This document shows, one piece after another, positions 1 to 6,347 of a DNA stretch of 6,990 nt. The notes under the pieces are model-generated. The model saw nothing but the letters and a program-made list of their open reading frames with translations, searched no databases and was not told the origin of the DNA. This DNA comes from Verrucomicrobia bacterium UBA3761 (lineage in GTDB: Bacteria; Verrucomicrobiota; Kiritimatiellia; RFP12; UBA1067): positions 1 through 6,990 of the forward strand of contig DFGB01000013.1 in assembly GCA_002371135.1 (NCBI GenBank), read 5' to 3'. How positions within the stretch are numbered: position 1 is the first letter of the stretch; each line of letters starts with the position of its first letter. A program made the translations under genes and the position numbers.

Positions 1-48
1 CTCATTAGATTTTACCATTTTGGTGCTCTATTGGCCTAACTTTCGCCC

Positions 49-77
49 TTGCCAATTCCGGCGGAAAATGATACAAT
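49..77 (+). promoter_or_regulatory. Predicted sigma70-type promoter of nifJ
   Basis: A -35 hexamer TTGCCA (49-54) and a -10 hexamer TACAAT (72-77) each match the consensus at five of six positions and are separated by exactly 17 bases. TG at 69-70 also makes an extended -10 (TGATACAAT). Transcription would begin near 84-85, giving a leader of about 58 bases before nifJ. The DNA upstream is AT-rich. Such a strong promoter suits an abundant central-metabolism enzyme. This is a match to the general bacterial consensus; no transcript data are available. Confidence 0.72.
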
Positions 78-105
78 ACACGCCATAGTTTTATCACCCA
101 TTGGA

Positions 106-123
106 TTTTTAGGCACCTAAAAA
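106..123. repeat. Perfect inverted repeat in the nifJ 5' UTR
   Basis: TTTTTAGG (106-113) and CCTAAAAA (116-123) are perfect inverted copies separated by CA. The dyad lies about 22-39 bases after the predicted transcription start and just before the ribosome binding region. Its symmetry and small spacer resemble a binding site for a dimeric regulator better than an RNA hairpin, because the loop would have to be opened to about four bases. An operator controlling nifJ is possible. I cannot name a regulator, and it does not match the Rex or FNR consensus. Confidence 0.5.
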
Positions 124-128
124 GCAAA

Positions 129-140
129 AAGGAAGAAGGA
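129..140 (+). promoter_or_regulatory. Ribosome binding region of nifJ
   Basis: A run of purines contains two AAGGA cores, at 129-133 and 136-140. The first lies nine bases before the ATG at 143, a normal Shine-Dalgarno distance; the second is only two bases away and probably too close. This is the clearest ribosome binding site in the window. The starts of rlmN, the lipoprotein gene and mlaE have none as good. Confidence 0.6.
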
Positions 141-142
141 AA

Positions 143-3100
143 ATGGCCAAGAAGATAATGGTGGACGGTAACACCGCCGCCGCACAAATCGCGTTCGCGT
201 GCTCTGAAGTCGCCGCGATCTATCCGATTACCCCGTCTTCGCCGATGGCAGAGACGTGCGATGAACTCGCCGCCCACTGCAAGACGAATATTTGGGGCAC
301 TGTTCCCTCGGTGGTCGAGATGGAGTCTGAAGGCGGCGCCGCCGGCGCGGTCCACGGCGCACTTACCACGGGATCGCTCACGACGACGTTCACGGCGTCG
401 CAGGGCCTTCTCCTCATGATTCCCAATATGTACAAGATCGCGGGCGAACTGACGCCTTCGGTCTTCCACGTTTCCGCCCGCTCTCTCGCTTGCCAGGGCC
501 TCTGCATCTTCGGCGACCACGGCGACGTTATGGCATGCCGCCAGACGGGCTTTGCGATGTTGTGCTCCAACTCCGTCCAGGAAGCGCACGATATGGCCAT
601 GGTCGCGCACGCGTCGACCCTCGAAGCCCGCGTCCCGTTCCTCCACTTCTTCGATGGCTTCCGCACTTCCCACGAAGTCCAGAAGATCGAGGAAATCCCG
701 GTCGAAGTCATTCGCGAGATGATCGACGACAAGTTCGTCGAAGCGTTCCGCGCCCGCGCCCTCGACCCTGAGCATCCGACGATGCGCGGCACCGCCCAGA
801 ACCCCGACATCAACTTCCAGGGCCGCGAAACCTGCAACAAGTATTACGAAGCGACCCCCGCGATCGTCCAGAAGTACATGGACAAGCTCGCCAAGCTTAC
901 CGGCCGCGCCTACAAACTCTACGACTACGTCGGCGCCGCCGACGCCGAGTATGTCGTCGTCGCCATGGGTTCGGGCTGCGATACGCTCCATGAGACGGTC
1001 GACGCGCTCGTCAAGGAAGGCAAGAAGGTCGGTCTTCTCAAGGTGCACCTCTACCGCCCGTTCTCGATGGTCGACTTCGTCAAGGCGCTTCCTGCGACCG
1101 TCAAGGTCGTCACCGTCCTCGACCGTACCAAAGAGCCCGGCGCGAACGATCCTCTCTATCTCGACGTCGCCGCCGCGATCGGCCAGGGCCTCCAGGATGG
1201 CGTCGTCTCCTTTAAGTACCCGAAGATTCTTGCCGGCCGCTACGGCATCGGTTCGAAGGACTTCACTCCTCAGATGTGCGCCAACATCTACGCGAACATG
1301 ACCAAGGAGAAGCCCCTCGACCGCTTCGTCGTCGGCATCGTCGACGACGTCTCCGGCCGTTATATCCTCGGCGACAAGGATTTCGTCGTCCCGAAGGGCG
1401 ACCGCAAGGAGTGCATGTTCTGGGGTCTCGGCGCGGACGGCACCGTCGGCGCGAACAAGAACTCCATCAAGATCATCGGCAACTACACCGAGAACTACGC
1501 ACAGGGCTACTTCGAGTACGACTCCAAGAAGTCCGGCGGCGTTACCATCTCCCACCTCCGCTTTGGTTCCGAGATGATCCGCTCGCCCTACTTCATCAAC
1601 TCGGCGGACTTCACCGCGTGCCACTGCTTCCCCTACCTCGAGAAGTACGACATGCTCCACGCCGCCAAGCCCGGCTCCGTGTTCCTCCTCAACTCGCCCT
1701 ATTCCGCGGCCGAGATCTGGGACAACATGCCCGATGAAGTCGAACAGGCCATCATCGACAAGAAGCTCAAGTTCTACGTCATCGACGCGGCGAAGATCGC
1801 CCGCGCCAACGGCATGGGCACCCGCACCAACACCGTCCTCCAGACCGCGTTCTTCAAGCTCTCCGGCATCAAGCTCGCCAAGGCCGACGGCACCGAGCTC
1901 GATCCTGTGCAGGTCCTCAAGGACTATGCCGAGAAGGCGTATTCCAAGAAGGGCCAGGACGTCGTCGAGATGAACTGGAAGTGCATCGAAGCGGCGTCTG
2001 CCGCCATCGAGGAAGTCAAGTATCCCGCGGCTCCCGCCGGCAAGCTCAAGCAGCCCGCCACCGTCGCCGCCGAGGCCCCCGACTTCATCAAGAACGTCAC
2101 CGCCAAGATGATTGCGCAGAAGGGCAACGAGCTTCCCGTTTCCGCCATCCCGGACGACGGCACGTGGCCTACCGCGACGACCCAGTGGGAAAAGCGCAAC
2201 GTCGCCGCGTTCATCCCGCAGTGGGATCCGGCCAAGTGCATCCAGTGCGGCCAGTGCTCCATCATCTGCCCTCACGCCGCGATCCGCCTCAAAGTCTACG
2301 ACGACAAGGATCTCGAAGGCGCGCCCGCCACATTCAAGTCTGCGGCCACCAAGACGCCCAAGATGAAGGCGCTCGGCTCCAAGTTCACAGTCCAGGTCGC
2401 CCCTGAAGACTGCATGGGTTGCAAGCTCTGCGTCGTCAAGTGCCCCATGTCCCAAGAGAAGTTCAAAGACGCTCCCGCGCTCAAGTGGGTCGAGCAGATT
2501 CCTCTGCGCAAGACCGAGGCCGAGAACTGGAAGTTCTTCCTTGGCCTGCCGGACGTCGACCCTGCCAAGCTCGATACGAAGCAGGTTCTCGATTCCCAGC
2601 TCAAGAGGCCACTCTTCGAATTCTCCGGTGCCTGCGCGGGCTGCGGCGAAACGCCCTACGTCAAGCTCCTCACTCAGCTCTGCGGCGATCGCCTTCTCAT
2701 CGCGAACGCCACCGGCTGCTCCTCGATCTACGGCGGCAACCTGCCCACCACGCCTTACTGCCAGCGCAACGACGGCAAGGGTCCGGCATGGTCTAACTCG
2801 CTCTTCGAGGACAACGCCCAGTTCGGCTACGGCATGCGCATTTCCGCCGACAAGCTCATGCAGTATGCCTTCGAGCTCGTCGATAAGGCGCTTGCGAACG
2901 ATAAGGCGCCGGCCGAAATGAAGGCCTGCCTCGAGAAGATCAAGGCGGTCGACCAGTATGACGAAAAGGGCCAGGGCGTCGAGCAGATGCGCGCTCTCGT
3001 CAAGGAACTCAAGGGCTACTGCGAAGCCGGCAAGGCCAACGGCTGCACGATGTGCGCGCAGCTCCTCGCGGTCGCCGACAACCTCGTCAGGAAGTCCGTC

Positions 3101-3763
3101 TGGATTCTCGGCGGCGACGGCTGGGCATACGACATCGGCTACGGCGGTCTCGACCACGTCCTCGCCTCCGGCAGGAACGTCAAGATCCTCGTCATGGATA
3201 CCGAAGTCTACTCCAACACCGGCGGCCAGGCTTCCAAGGCCACTCCTACCGGCGCGATTGCGAAGTTCGCCGCTTCCGGCAAGCAGCAGGCCAAGAAGAA
3301 CCTCGGCCTCATGCAGATGCAGTACAAGAACGTGTACGTCGCCTACGTCTCCATGGGTGCGAACCCGGCCGCGACGGTGAAGGCGTTCACGGAGGCCGAG
3401 AACTACAACGGCCCGGCGCTCATCATCGCCTACGCGCACTGCATCGAGCAGGGCCTCAACACCGCCACCGGTCCTGCGCACCAGATCGCCGCGGTGGACA
3501 GCGTCCACTTCCCGCTCTGGCGCTACAACCCGAACGTCTCCGCTCAGGGCAAGAACGGTCTCACGATCGACTCGAAGGACAAGTCCGACACGGTCTCCTT
3601 CGCGAAGAACGCGCTCTCCAAGGAACTTGGAGAGAACCGCTTCCGCCAGCTCGTGAAGATGGTCGGCGCCGAGAAGGCGGAGGCCCTCCTCGGCAAGGCT
3701 GAAGAAGGCTTCAAGGAGAACTACAAGCTCCTCACGGAACTTGCCGCCCTCCCGCAGCTCTGA
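143..3763 (+). CDS. nifJ: Pyruvate:ferredoxin (flavodoxin) oxidoreductase
   Basis: A 1206-residue cytoplasmic enzyme that oxidises pyruvate with CoA to acetyl-CoA and CO2 and passes electrons to ferredoxin or flavodoxin. The N-terminal domain has YPITPSS (27-33), E63 and R113, matching the pyruvate and thiamine-diphosphate residues T31, E64 and R114 of the Desulfovibrio africanus enzyme. A 2[4Fe-4S] ferredoxin domain has cysteines 699/702/705/709 and 757/760/763/767. The proximal cluster is C831, C834, C859 and C1100. GDGWAYDIGYGG (991-1002) followed by YSNTGGQ (1023-1029) is the thiamine-diphosphate site. All cofactor ligands are present, so it should be active. Only 106 residues follow C1100, so the C-terminal extension that shields the D. 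africanus enzyme from oxygen appears absent, which fits a strict anaerobe. The start has a good ribosome binding site and a normal N-terminus. The gene ends in tandem stops (TGA TAG). Codon use is strongly biased, as in highly expressed genes. Confidence 0.98.
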   Translation: MAKKIMVDGNTAAAQIAFACSEVAAIYPITPSSPMAETCDELAAHCKTNIWGTVPSVVEMESEGGAAGAVHGALTTGSLTTTFTASQGLLLMIPNMYKIAGELTPSVFHVSARSLACQGLCIFGDHGDVMACRQTGFAMLCSNSVQEAHDMAMVAHASTLEARVPFLHFFDGFRTSHEVQKIEEIPVEVIREMIDDKFVEAFRARALDPEHPTMRGTAQNPDINFQGRETCNKYYEATPAIVQKYMDKLAKLTGRAYKLYDYVGAADAEYVVVAMGSGCDTLHETVDALVKEGKKVGLLKVHLYRPFSMVDFVKALPATVKVVTVLDRTKEPGANDPLYLDVAAAIGQGLQDGVVSFKYPKILAGRYGIGSKDFTPQMCANIYANMTKEKPLDRFVVGIVDDVSGRYILGDKDFVVPKGDRKECMFWGLGADGTVGANKNSIKIIGNYTENYAQGYFEYDSKKSGGVTISHLRFGSEMIRSPYFINSADFTACHCFPYLEKYDMLHAAKPGSVFLLNSPYSAAEIWDNMPDEVEQAIIDKKLKFYVIDAAKIARANGMGTRTNTVLQTAFFKLSGIKLAKADGTELDPVQVLKDYAEKAYSKKGQDVVEMNWKCIEAASAAIEEVKYPAAPAGKLKQPATVAAEAPDFIKNVTAKMIAQKGNELPVSAIPDDGTWPTATTQWEKRNVAAFIPQWDPAKCIQCGQCSIICPHAAIRLKVYDDKDLEGAPATFKSAATKTPKMKALGSKFTVQVAPEDCMGCKLCVVKCPMSQEKFKDAPALKWVEQIPLRKTEAENWKFFLGLPDVDPAKLDTKQVLDSQLKRPLFEFSGACAGCGETPYVKLLTQLCGDRLLIANATGCSSIYGGNLPTTPYCQRNDGKGPAWSNSLFEDNAQFGYGMRISADKLMQYAFELVDKALANDKAPAEMKACLEKIKAVDQYDEKGQGVEQMRALVKELKGYCEAGKANGCTMCAQLLAVADNLVRKSVWILGGDGWAYDIGYGGLDHVLASGRNVKILVMDTEVYSNTGGQASKATPTGAIAKFAASGKQQAKKNLGLMQMQYKNVYVAYVSMGANPAATVKAFTEAENYNGPALIIAYAHCIEQGLNTATGPAHQIAAVDSVHFPLWRYNPNVSAQGKNGLTIDSKDKSDTVSFAKNALSKELGENRFRQLVKMVGAEKAEALLGKAEEGFKENYKLLTELAALPQL

Positions 3764-3786
3764 TAGAAGGAGCCTGAACGCAACAG

Positions 3787-3823
3787 CGCGGGGTCGTGCC
3801 AGCTTTCCGCTCACGGCCCCGCG
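3787..3823 (+). terminator. Predicted rho-independent terminator after nifJ
   Basis: CGCGGGGTCGTG (3787-3798) pairs with CACGGCCCCGCG (3812-3823) in a 12-bp stem with a single G-T wobble and a 13-base loop. It starts 23 bases after the nifJ stop. The following bases (TTATTCGTTATG) are T-rich but not a true T run, so termination may be partial. It separates nifJ from the rlmN cluster. A transcript-stabilising 3' hairpin is the alternative. Confidence 0.72.
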
Positions 3824-3847
3824 TTATTCGTTATGAATCTGTGAAAC

Positions 3848-4930
3848 ATGCGAAAGGCCTGGTCGATTCTTCCCGATGAATGGAAGGCCGTGCTGCAAGA
3901 GCGCGGTCTGAGACCCTTTCGCGCCGACCAGATCCTCCACTGCCTGTATCGCGATTGGATTTCGACTTGGGACGATGCGACAACGCTCCCCAAGGAACTC
4001 CGCGAACAGCTCAAGACCGACTTCCCTCTCACCGTGGCCGAGGTGGTCGAGGTTTCGCAATCCTCCGACGGCACGGAAAAACTGCTCGTCAGGTTCGAAG
4101 ACGGCAATACGGTCGAGACCGTCCTCATCCCGGCGAAGGACCGCTTTACGCAATGCATCTCGACGCAGGTCGGTTGCGGCATGGGATGCGCATTCTGCGC
4201 TTCCGGCGCAAACGGCGTGGTTCGCTCTCTGACGGCCGACGAGATTGTGGCCGAGTACATGCTCGCGAGACGCCGCGGCGAGATTACGAACATGGTCGTA
4301 ATGGGCATGGGCGAGCCGTTTGCAAATTACGACGAAACGATGCGCGCGCTTAAGCTGATCAACGCCGGCAAAGGCCCAAACCTCGGCGCGCGTCATATCA
4401 CGCTCTCTACTTGCGGCGTCGTGCCGGGCTTTGCGAGGCTCGCCTCTGAGGGCATCCAGTTCGAGCTTTCCGTCTCTCTCCACGCGCCCACCGACGAATT
4501 GCGCAGCGAGCTCATGCCGGTGAACAAGCGCTGGCCGCTAGACGAGCTCCTTCGCGCCTGCGCTGAATATACGAAGGCCACGAAGCGCATCATCACTTTC
4601 GAGTACACCGTCATAAAGGGCGTCAACGATTCTCGCGAAATGGCAGAGACCCTTGCCCGCGTCGTCAAGCGCGTCCCGATGGCGAAGGTCAATCTCATCC
4701 CGCTTTCGCCCGTCGACCATCGCCCGGACTTCAAGACGCCAGACGACAAGACGATGCTCATGTTCCTCGATGTGCTGATGCGTGCGAAAGTGCAGACGAT
4801 GCTCCGCCGCTCGCGCGGCAAAGACGCCAACGCCGCGTGCGGCCAGCTCCGCGCTCGTTCCCTCCCGCCTCGGGGGATCCGGAGGGCGGCAACCCTCAAC
4901 CCTCAACCCTCAACCTTCAGTCCTCAATGA
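3848..4930 (+). CDS. rlmN: Dual-specificity 23S rRNA/tRNA adenine-C2 methyltransferase
   Basis: A 360-residue radical-SAM enzyme that methylates C2 of adenine 2503 (E. coli numbering) in 23S rRNA and adenine 37 in some tRNAs, aiding translational accuracy. The cluster-binding CX3CX2C motif is C110, C114 and C117. C103 and C331 match the catalytic pair C118 and C355 of E. coli RlmN. GMGEP (153-157) and SLHAP (210-214) are typical of the family. This is RlmN rather than Cfr by overall resemblance, though the two families are related. The ATG at 3848 directly follows an in-frame TGA (3842-3844), so no earlier start exists; no clear Shine-Dalgarno sequence precedes it. The conserved part ends near residue 335. 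The last 25 or so residues are unlike the family, are rich in Pro, Arg, Gln and Ser, and are encoded by a short inverted repeat plus a 7-bp tandem repeat. The stop overlaps the next gene's start (ATGA). Confidence 0.97.
   Translation: MRKAWSILPDEWKAVLQERGLRPFRADQILHCLYRDWISTWDDATTLPKELREQLKTDFPLTVAEVVEVSQSSDGTEKLLVRFEDGNTVETVLIPAKDRFTQCISTQVGCGMGCAFCASGANGVVRSLTADEIVAEYMLARRRGEITNMVVMGMGEPFANYDETMRALKLINAGKGPNLGARHITLSTCGVVPGFARLASEGIQFELSVSLHAPTDELRSELMPVNKRWPLDELLRACAEYTKATKRIITFEYTVIKGVNDSREMAETLARVVKRVPMAKVNLIPLSPVDHRPDFKTPDDKTMLMFLDVLMRAKVQTMLRRSRGKDANAACGQLRARSLPPRGIRRAATLNPQPSTFSPQ
4860..4886. repeat. Short GC-rich inverted repeat within the end of rlmN
   Basis: CCCTCC (4860-4865) and GGAGGG (4881-4886) are inverted copies around a 15-base centre that contains GGGGG and GGATCC. 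It directly precedes the 7-bp tandem repeat and lies in the part of rlmN that no longer resembles the family. It may be one edge of an inserted repeat unit, but a six-base stem in GC-rich DNA can arise by chance. Confidence 0.35.
4891..4925. repeat. 7-bp tandem repeat at the rlmN-lipoprotein junction
   Basis: Three perfect AACCCTC units (4891-4911) are followed by the diverged units AACCTTC (4912-4918) and AGTCCTC (4919-4925). The next bases are the ATGA shared by the rlmN stop and the lipoprotein start. The array encodes the final residues of RlmN (LNPQPSTFSPQ). No + strand frame contains a stop inside the array. Seven is not a multiple of three, so a change in copy number shifts the rlmN frame. 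The - strand is G-rich, with three GGG runs. Confidence 0.9.
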
Positions 4931-5496
4931 AGCGCTTTTTTATATTGCCGGTTCTCGCCATTGCCATGGGCGGTTGTTTTTCTTCGAGGCCTCCGGCGGC
5001 CAGGAACTGGGTCGTCGAATGGAATCGCTCGGCCGTCGGTGGAGGCGGCGAAGCCCGGAAATACGGCGTTGCGCGGCTTGCGTCTGTGAGCGTTCGCGCT
5101 CCGTATGATACGACGCGCATCGCCGTCCTCCGCCCCGACGGGACGATTGCGTTCGATGCCTACAATCTTTTCGCCGTCGCACCCTCGCTCGTAGTCCGCG
5201 GCGCGGCTGAGGATACCCTCGCCGCAAGCGGCATGTTCGAGCGTGTCATCCCCGCCTCTTCGCAGGCTAGCGCGTCGGTCGCCGTGGAAGTCGTCGTCAC
5301 CGCGATTGCTCTCGATTGCCGCAACGACGGCAAGCGCGATGCGTTTGTCGCACTCACCGCCACGTTGCTCGATGGGCGCAGGATTGTCGCATCATCCTCG
5401 CAGGAAGGGCGCGCTGCAACATCGTCGGGCGACTTCTCCGCCGCGTTCTCCCGCGCTTTCGTCCAAGCCCTCTCCCGCGCAGCCAGGGAGTTGTGA
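4927..5496 (+). CDS. ABC-type transport auxiliary lipoprotein (PqiC/YmbA-like)
   Basis: A 189-residue predicted lipoprotein. A short signal peptide (MKRFFILPVLAIAMGG) leads to a lipobox with C17 as the lipidated cysteine. No Asp follows the cysteine, so by the E. coli sorting rule it would go to the outer membrane. Residues about 45-105, including VRAPYDTTRI (56-65) and a following AYN (78-80), resemble the ABC_trans_aux family (PqiC/YmbA-like), whose members accompany MCE/Mla-type lipid transporters. The MlaE and MlaF genes directly downstream support this. It probably serves as the outer-membrane partner of the transporter. The ATG at 4927 overlaps the rlmN stop and suggests translational coupling. 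An in-frame ATG at 4837 would place 30 unrelated residues before the signal peptide and is unlikely. The family call rests on pattern memory and context, so it is less certain than the neighbours. Confidence 0.85.
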   Translation: MKRFFILPVLAIAMGGCFSSRPPAARNWVVEWNRSAVGGGGEARKYGVARLASVSVRAPYDTTRIAVLRPDGTIAFDAYNLFAVAPSLVVRGAAEDTLAASGMFERVIPASSQASASVAVEVVVTAIALDCRNDGKRDAFVALTATLLDGRRIVASSSQEGRAATSSGDFSAAFSRAFVQALSRAAREL

Positions 5497-5499
5497 AGA

Positions 5500-5530
5500 G
5501 ATTTTTCGATTCGCGTTGTATCGAAAAATC
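5500..5530 (+). repeat. Perfect 11-bp inverted repeat between lipoprotein gene and mlaE
   Basis: GATTTTTCGAT (5500-5510) and ATCGAAAAATC (5520-5530) are perfect inverted copies around a nine-base loop. They begin four bases after the lipoprotein stop and end 28 bases before the preferred mlaE start. No T run follows, so this is not a standard terminator. It could act as an mRNA processing or stability element that sets the ratio of lipoprotein to permease, or as a protein-binding site. Confidence 0.7.
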
Positions 5531-5552
5531 GAAGAATCTGAAAATAGAAAAT
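5521..5552. repeat. Degenerate A-rich 8-bp tandem pattern before mlaE
   Basis: Four successive octamers look related: TCGAAAAA, TCGAAGAA, TCTGAAAA and TAGAAAAT. They overlap the right arm of the inverted repeat. The stretch is much more AT-rich than the flanking genes, which suggests it is a non-coding spacer. The units are diverged, and chance similarity in A-rich DNA is possible. Confidence 0.3.
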
Positions 5553-5558
5553 TTCCTC

Positions 5559-6344
5559 ATGTTCGAGCGTATAGGCGAAAAGGCATGCAAGCTCATGCAA
5601 AGCTTCAGCGACTTCCTGGCCTTCATAGGCGAGGCGGGCGCGGCTGTCGTCGCCGCCGTATTCCATCCGCGGTCGTTCAGATTTGGCGACTCGGCTCTCG
5701 CGTTCGAGCGCGCCGCCGTGGGCGGATTGCCGATTTCAACCGGTATCGGCTTCCTCCTCGGCTTGATCCTCGCATTCGAATCCGCAGTCGCGTTGCAGAT
5801 GTTTGGTGCGGAAGTGTATGTGGCGGACATGCTGGCGATAGGCCTTTTCCGCGAACTTGGGCCGCTCGTCACCGCCATTATTCTCGCAGGACGCTCCGGC
5901 AGTGCGTTCGCCGCCGAAATAGGCACGATGAAAGTCGATGAAGAACTCGACGCGCTTACGACGATGGGCCTCGAGCCTGTCCGCTTCCTCGTTCTCCCTC
6001 GCGTCGTCGCCGCCATCCTCGCCATGCCGGTGTTGACTGTGTTTTCAGTGCTTGCAGGTCTTCTCGGCGGGGCGATCGTGCTCAGGATGATGGACGTGCC
6101 CACGCAAGTATACTGGGACCACATCGTCTCCACGACCTCCGTGTTCATGATCGTGTTCGGCCTCGTGAAAGCCGCCATATTCGGCCTTCTCGTCGGTCTC
6201 GTCGGCTGCGGCGCCGGAATGGGTACGAAATCGACGGCCGACGGAGTAGGCGTTGCCGCCACGAACGCTGTAGTTGGCGGTATGGTCGCCATTGCACTGG
6301 CGGATGGTTTGTTCGCGGTGGTTTGCTACGTGTGGGGGGTGTGA
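5559..6344 (+). CDS. mlaE: MlaE-type phospholipid ABC transporter permease
   Basis: A 261-residue inner-membrane permease of the MlaE family (E. coli MlaE has 260), the membrane core of an MCE/Mla-type system that moves phospholipids between inner and outer membranes. After an amphipathic N-terminus there are about five hydrophobic stretches, near 59-80, 92-111, 150-176, 193-218 and 236-258. The family hallmark runs from RELGP (98-102) through AGRSGSAFAAEIGTM (110-124) to EELDALTTMG (128-137). The ATG at 5559 is preferred because it gives the family length and because the DNA before it is AT-rich, holds a perfect inverted repeat and would need rare codons (AGA, ATA). The alternative is GTG at 5493, which overlaps the lipoprotein stop (GTGA), has AGGGAG two bases upstream and adds 22 residues. 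The stop lies three bases before mlaF. Confidence 0.95.
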   Translation: MFERIGEKACKLMQSFSDFLAFIGEAGAAVVAAVFHPRSFRFGDSALAFERAAVGGLPISTGIGFLLGLILAFESAVALQMFGAEVYVADMLAIGLFRELGPLVTAIILAGRSGSAFAAEIGTMKVDEELDALTTMGLEPVRFLVLPRVVAAILAMPVLTVFSVLAGLLGGAIVLRMMDVPTQVYWDHIVSTTSVFMIVFGLVKAAIFGLLVGLVGCGAGMGTKSTADGVGVAATNAVVGGMVAIALADGLFAVVCYVWGV

Positions 6345-6347
6345 GCG

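Noticed and set aside
1..48. End of an upstream gene or a terminator at the left edge
   Set aside because: The 48 bases before the promoter are AT-rich, with no coding pattern or stable hairpin that I can see.
5..3814. Long - strand open reading frame as a real gene
   Set aside because: It is in exact codon register with nifJ, has biased low-complexity composition, begins inside the terminator stem and shows no recognisable domain. Absence of TTA, CTA and TCA codons in nifJ explains it fully.
3824..3847. A separate promoter for rlmN just before its start
   Set aside because: The 24 bases after the terminator stem contain T-rich and TATGAAT-like words, but no convincing paired -35 and -10. 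Read-through from nifJ or a promoter overlapping the hairpin cannot be excluded.
4837..4926. Earlier in-frame ATG for the lipoprotein gene
   Set aside because: It would add 30 residues made of repeat-encoded sequence in front of a clear signal peptide and lipobox, which would spoil secretion.
5316..5492. ATG at 5316 as the mlaE start
   Set aside because: It would overlap the lipoprotein gene by about 180 bases and add 59 or more residues with no family match. The starts at 5493 and 5559 are far more likely.
4927..5510. Similarity between the two junctions (TGAAG, one or two bases apart from TTTTT, at 4928 and 5494)
   Set aside because: Both read as Lys-Arg-Phe-Phe after a start codon, which hints at a duplicated start region, but the match is too short to separate from chance.
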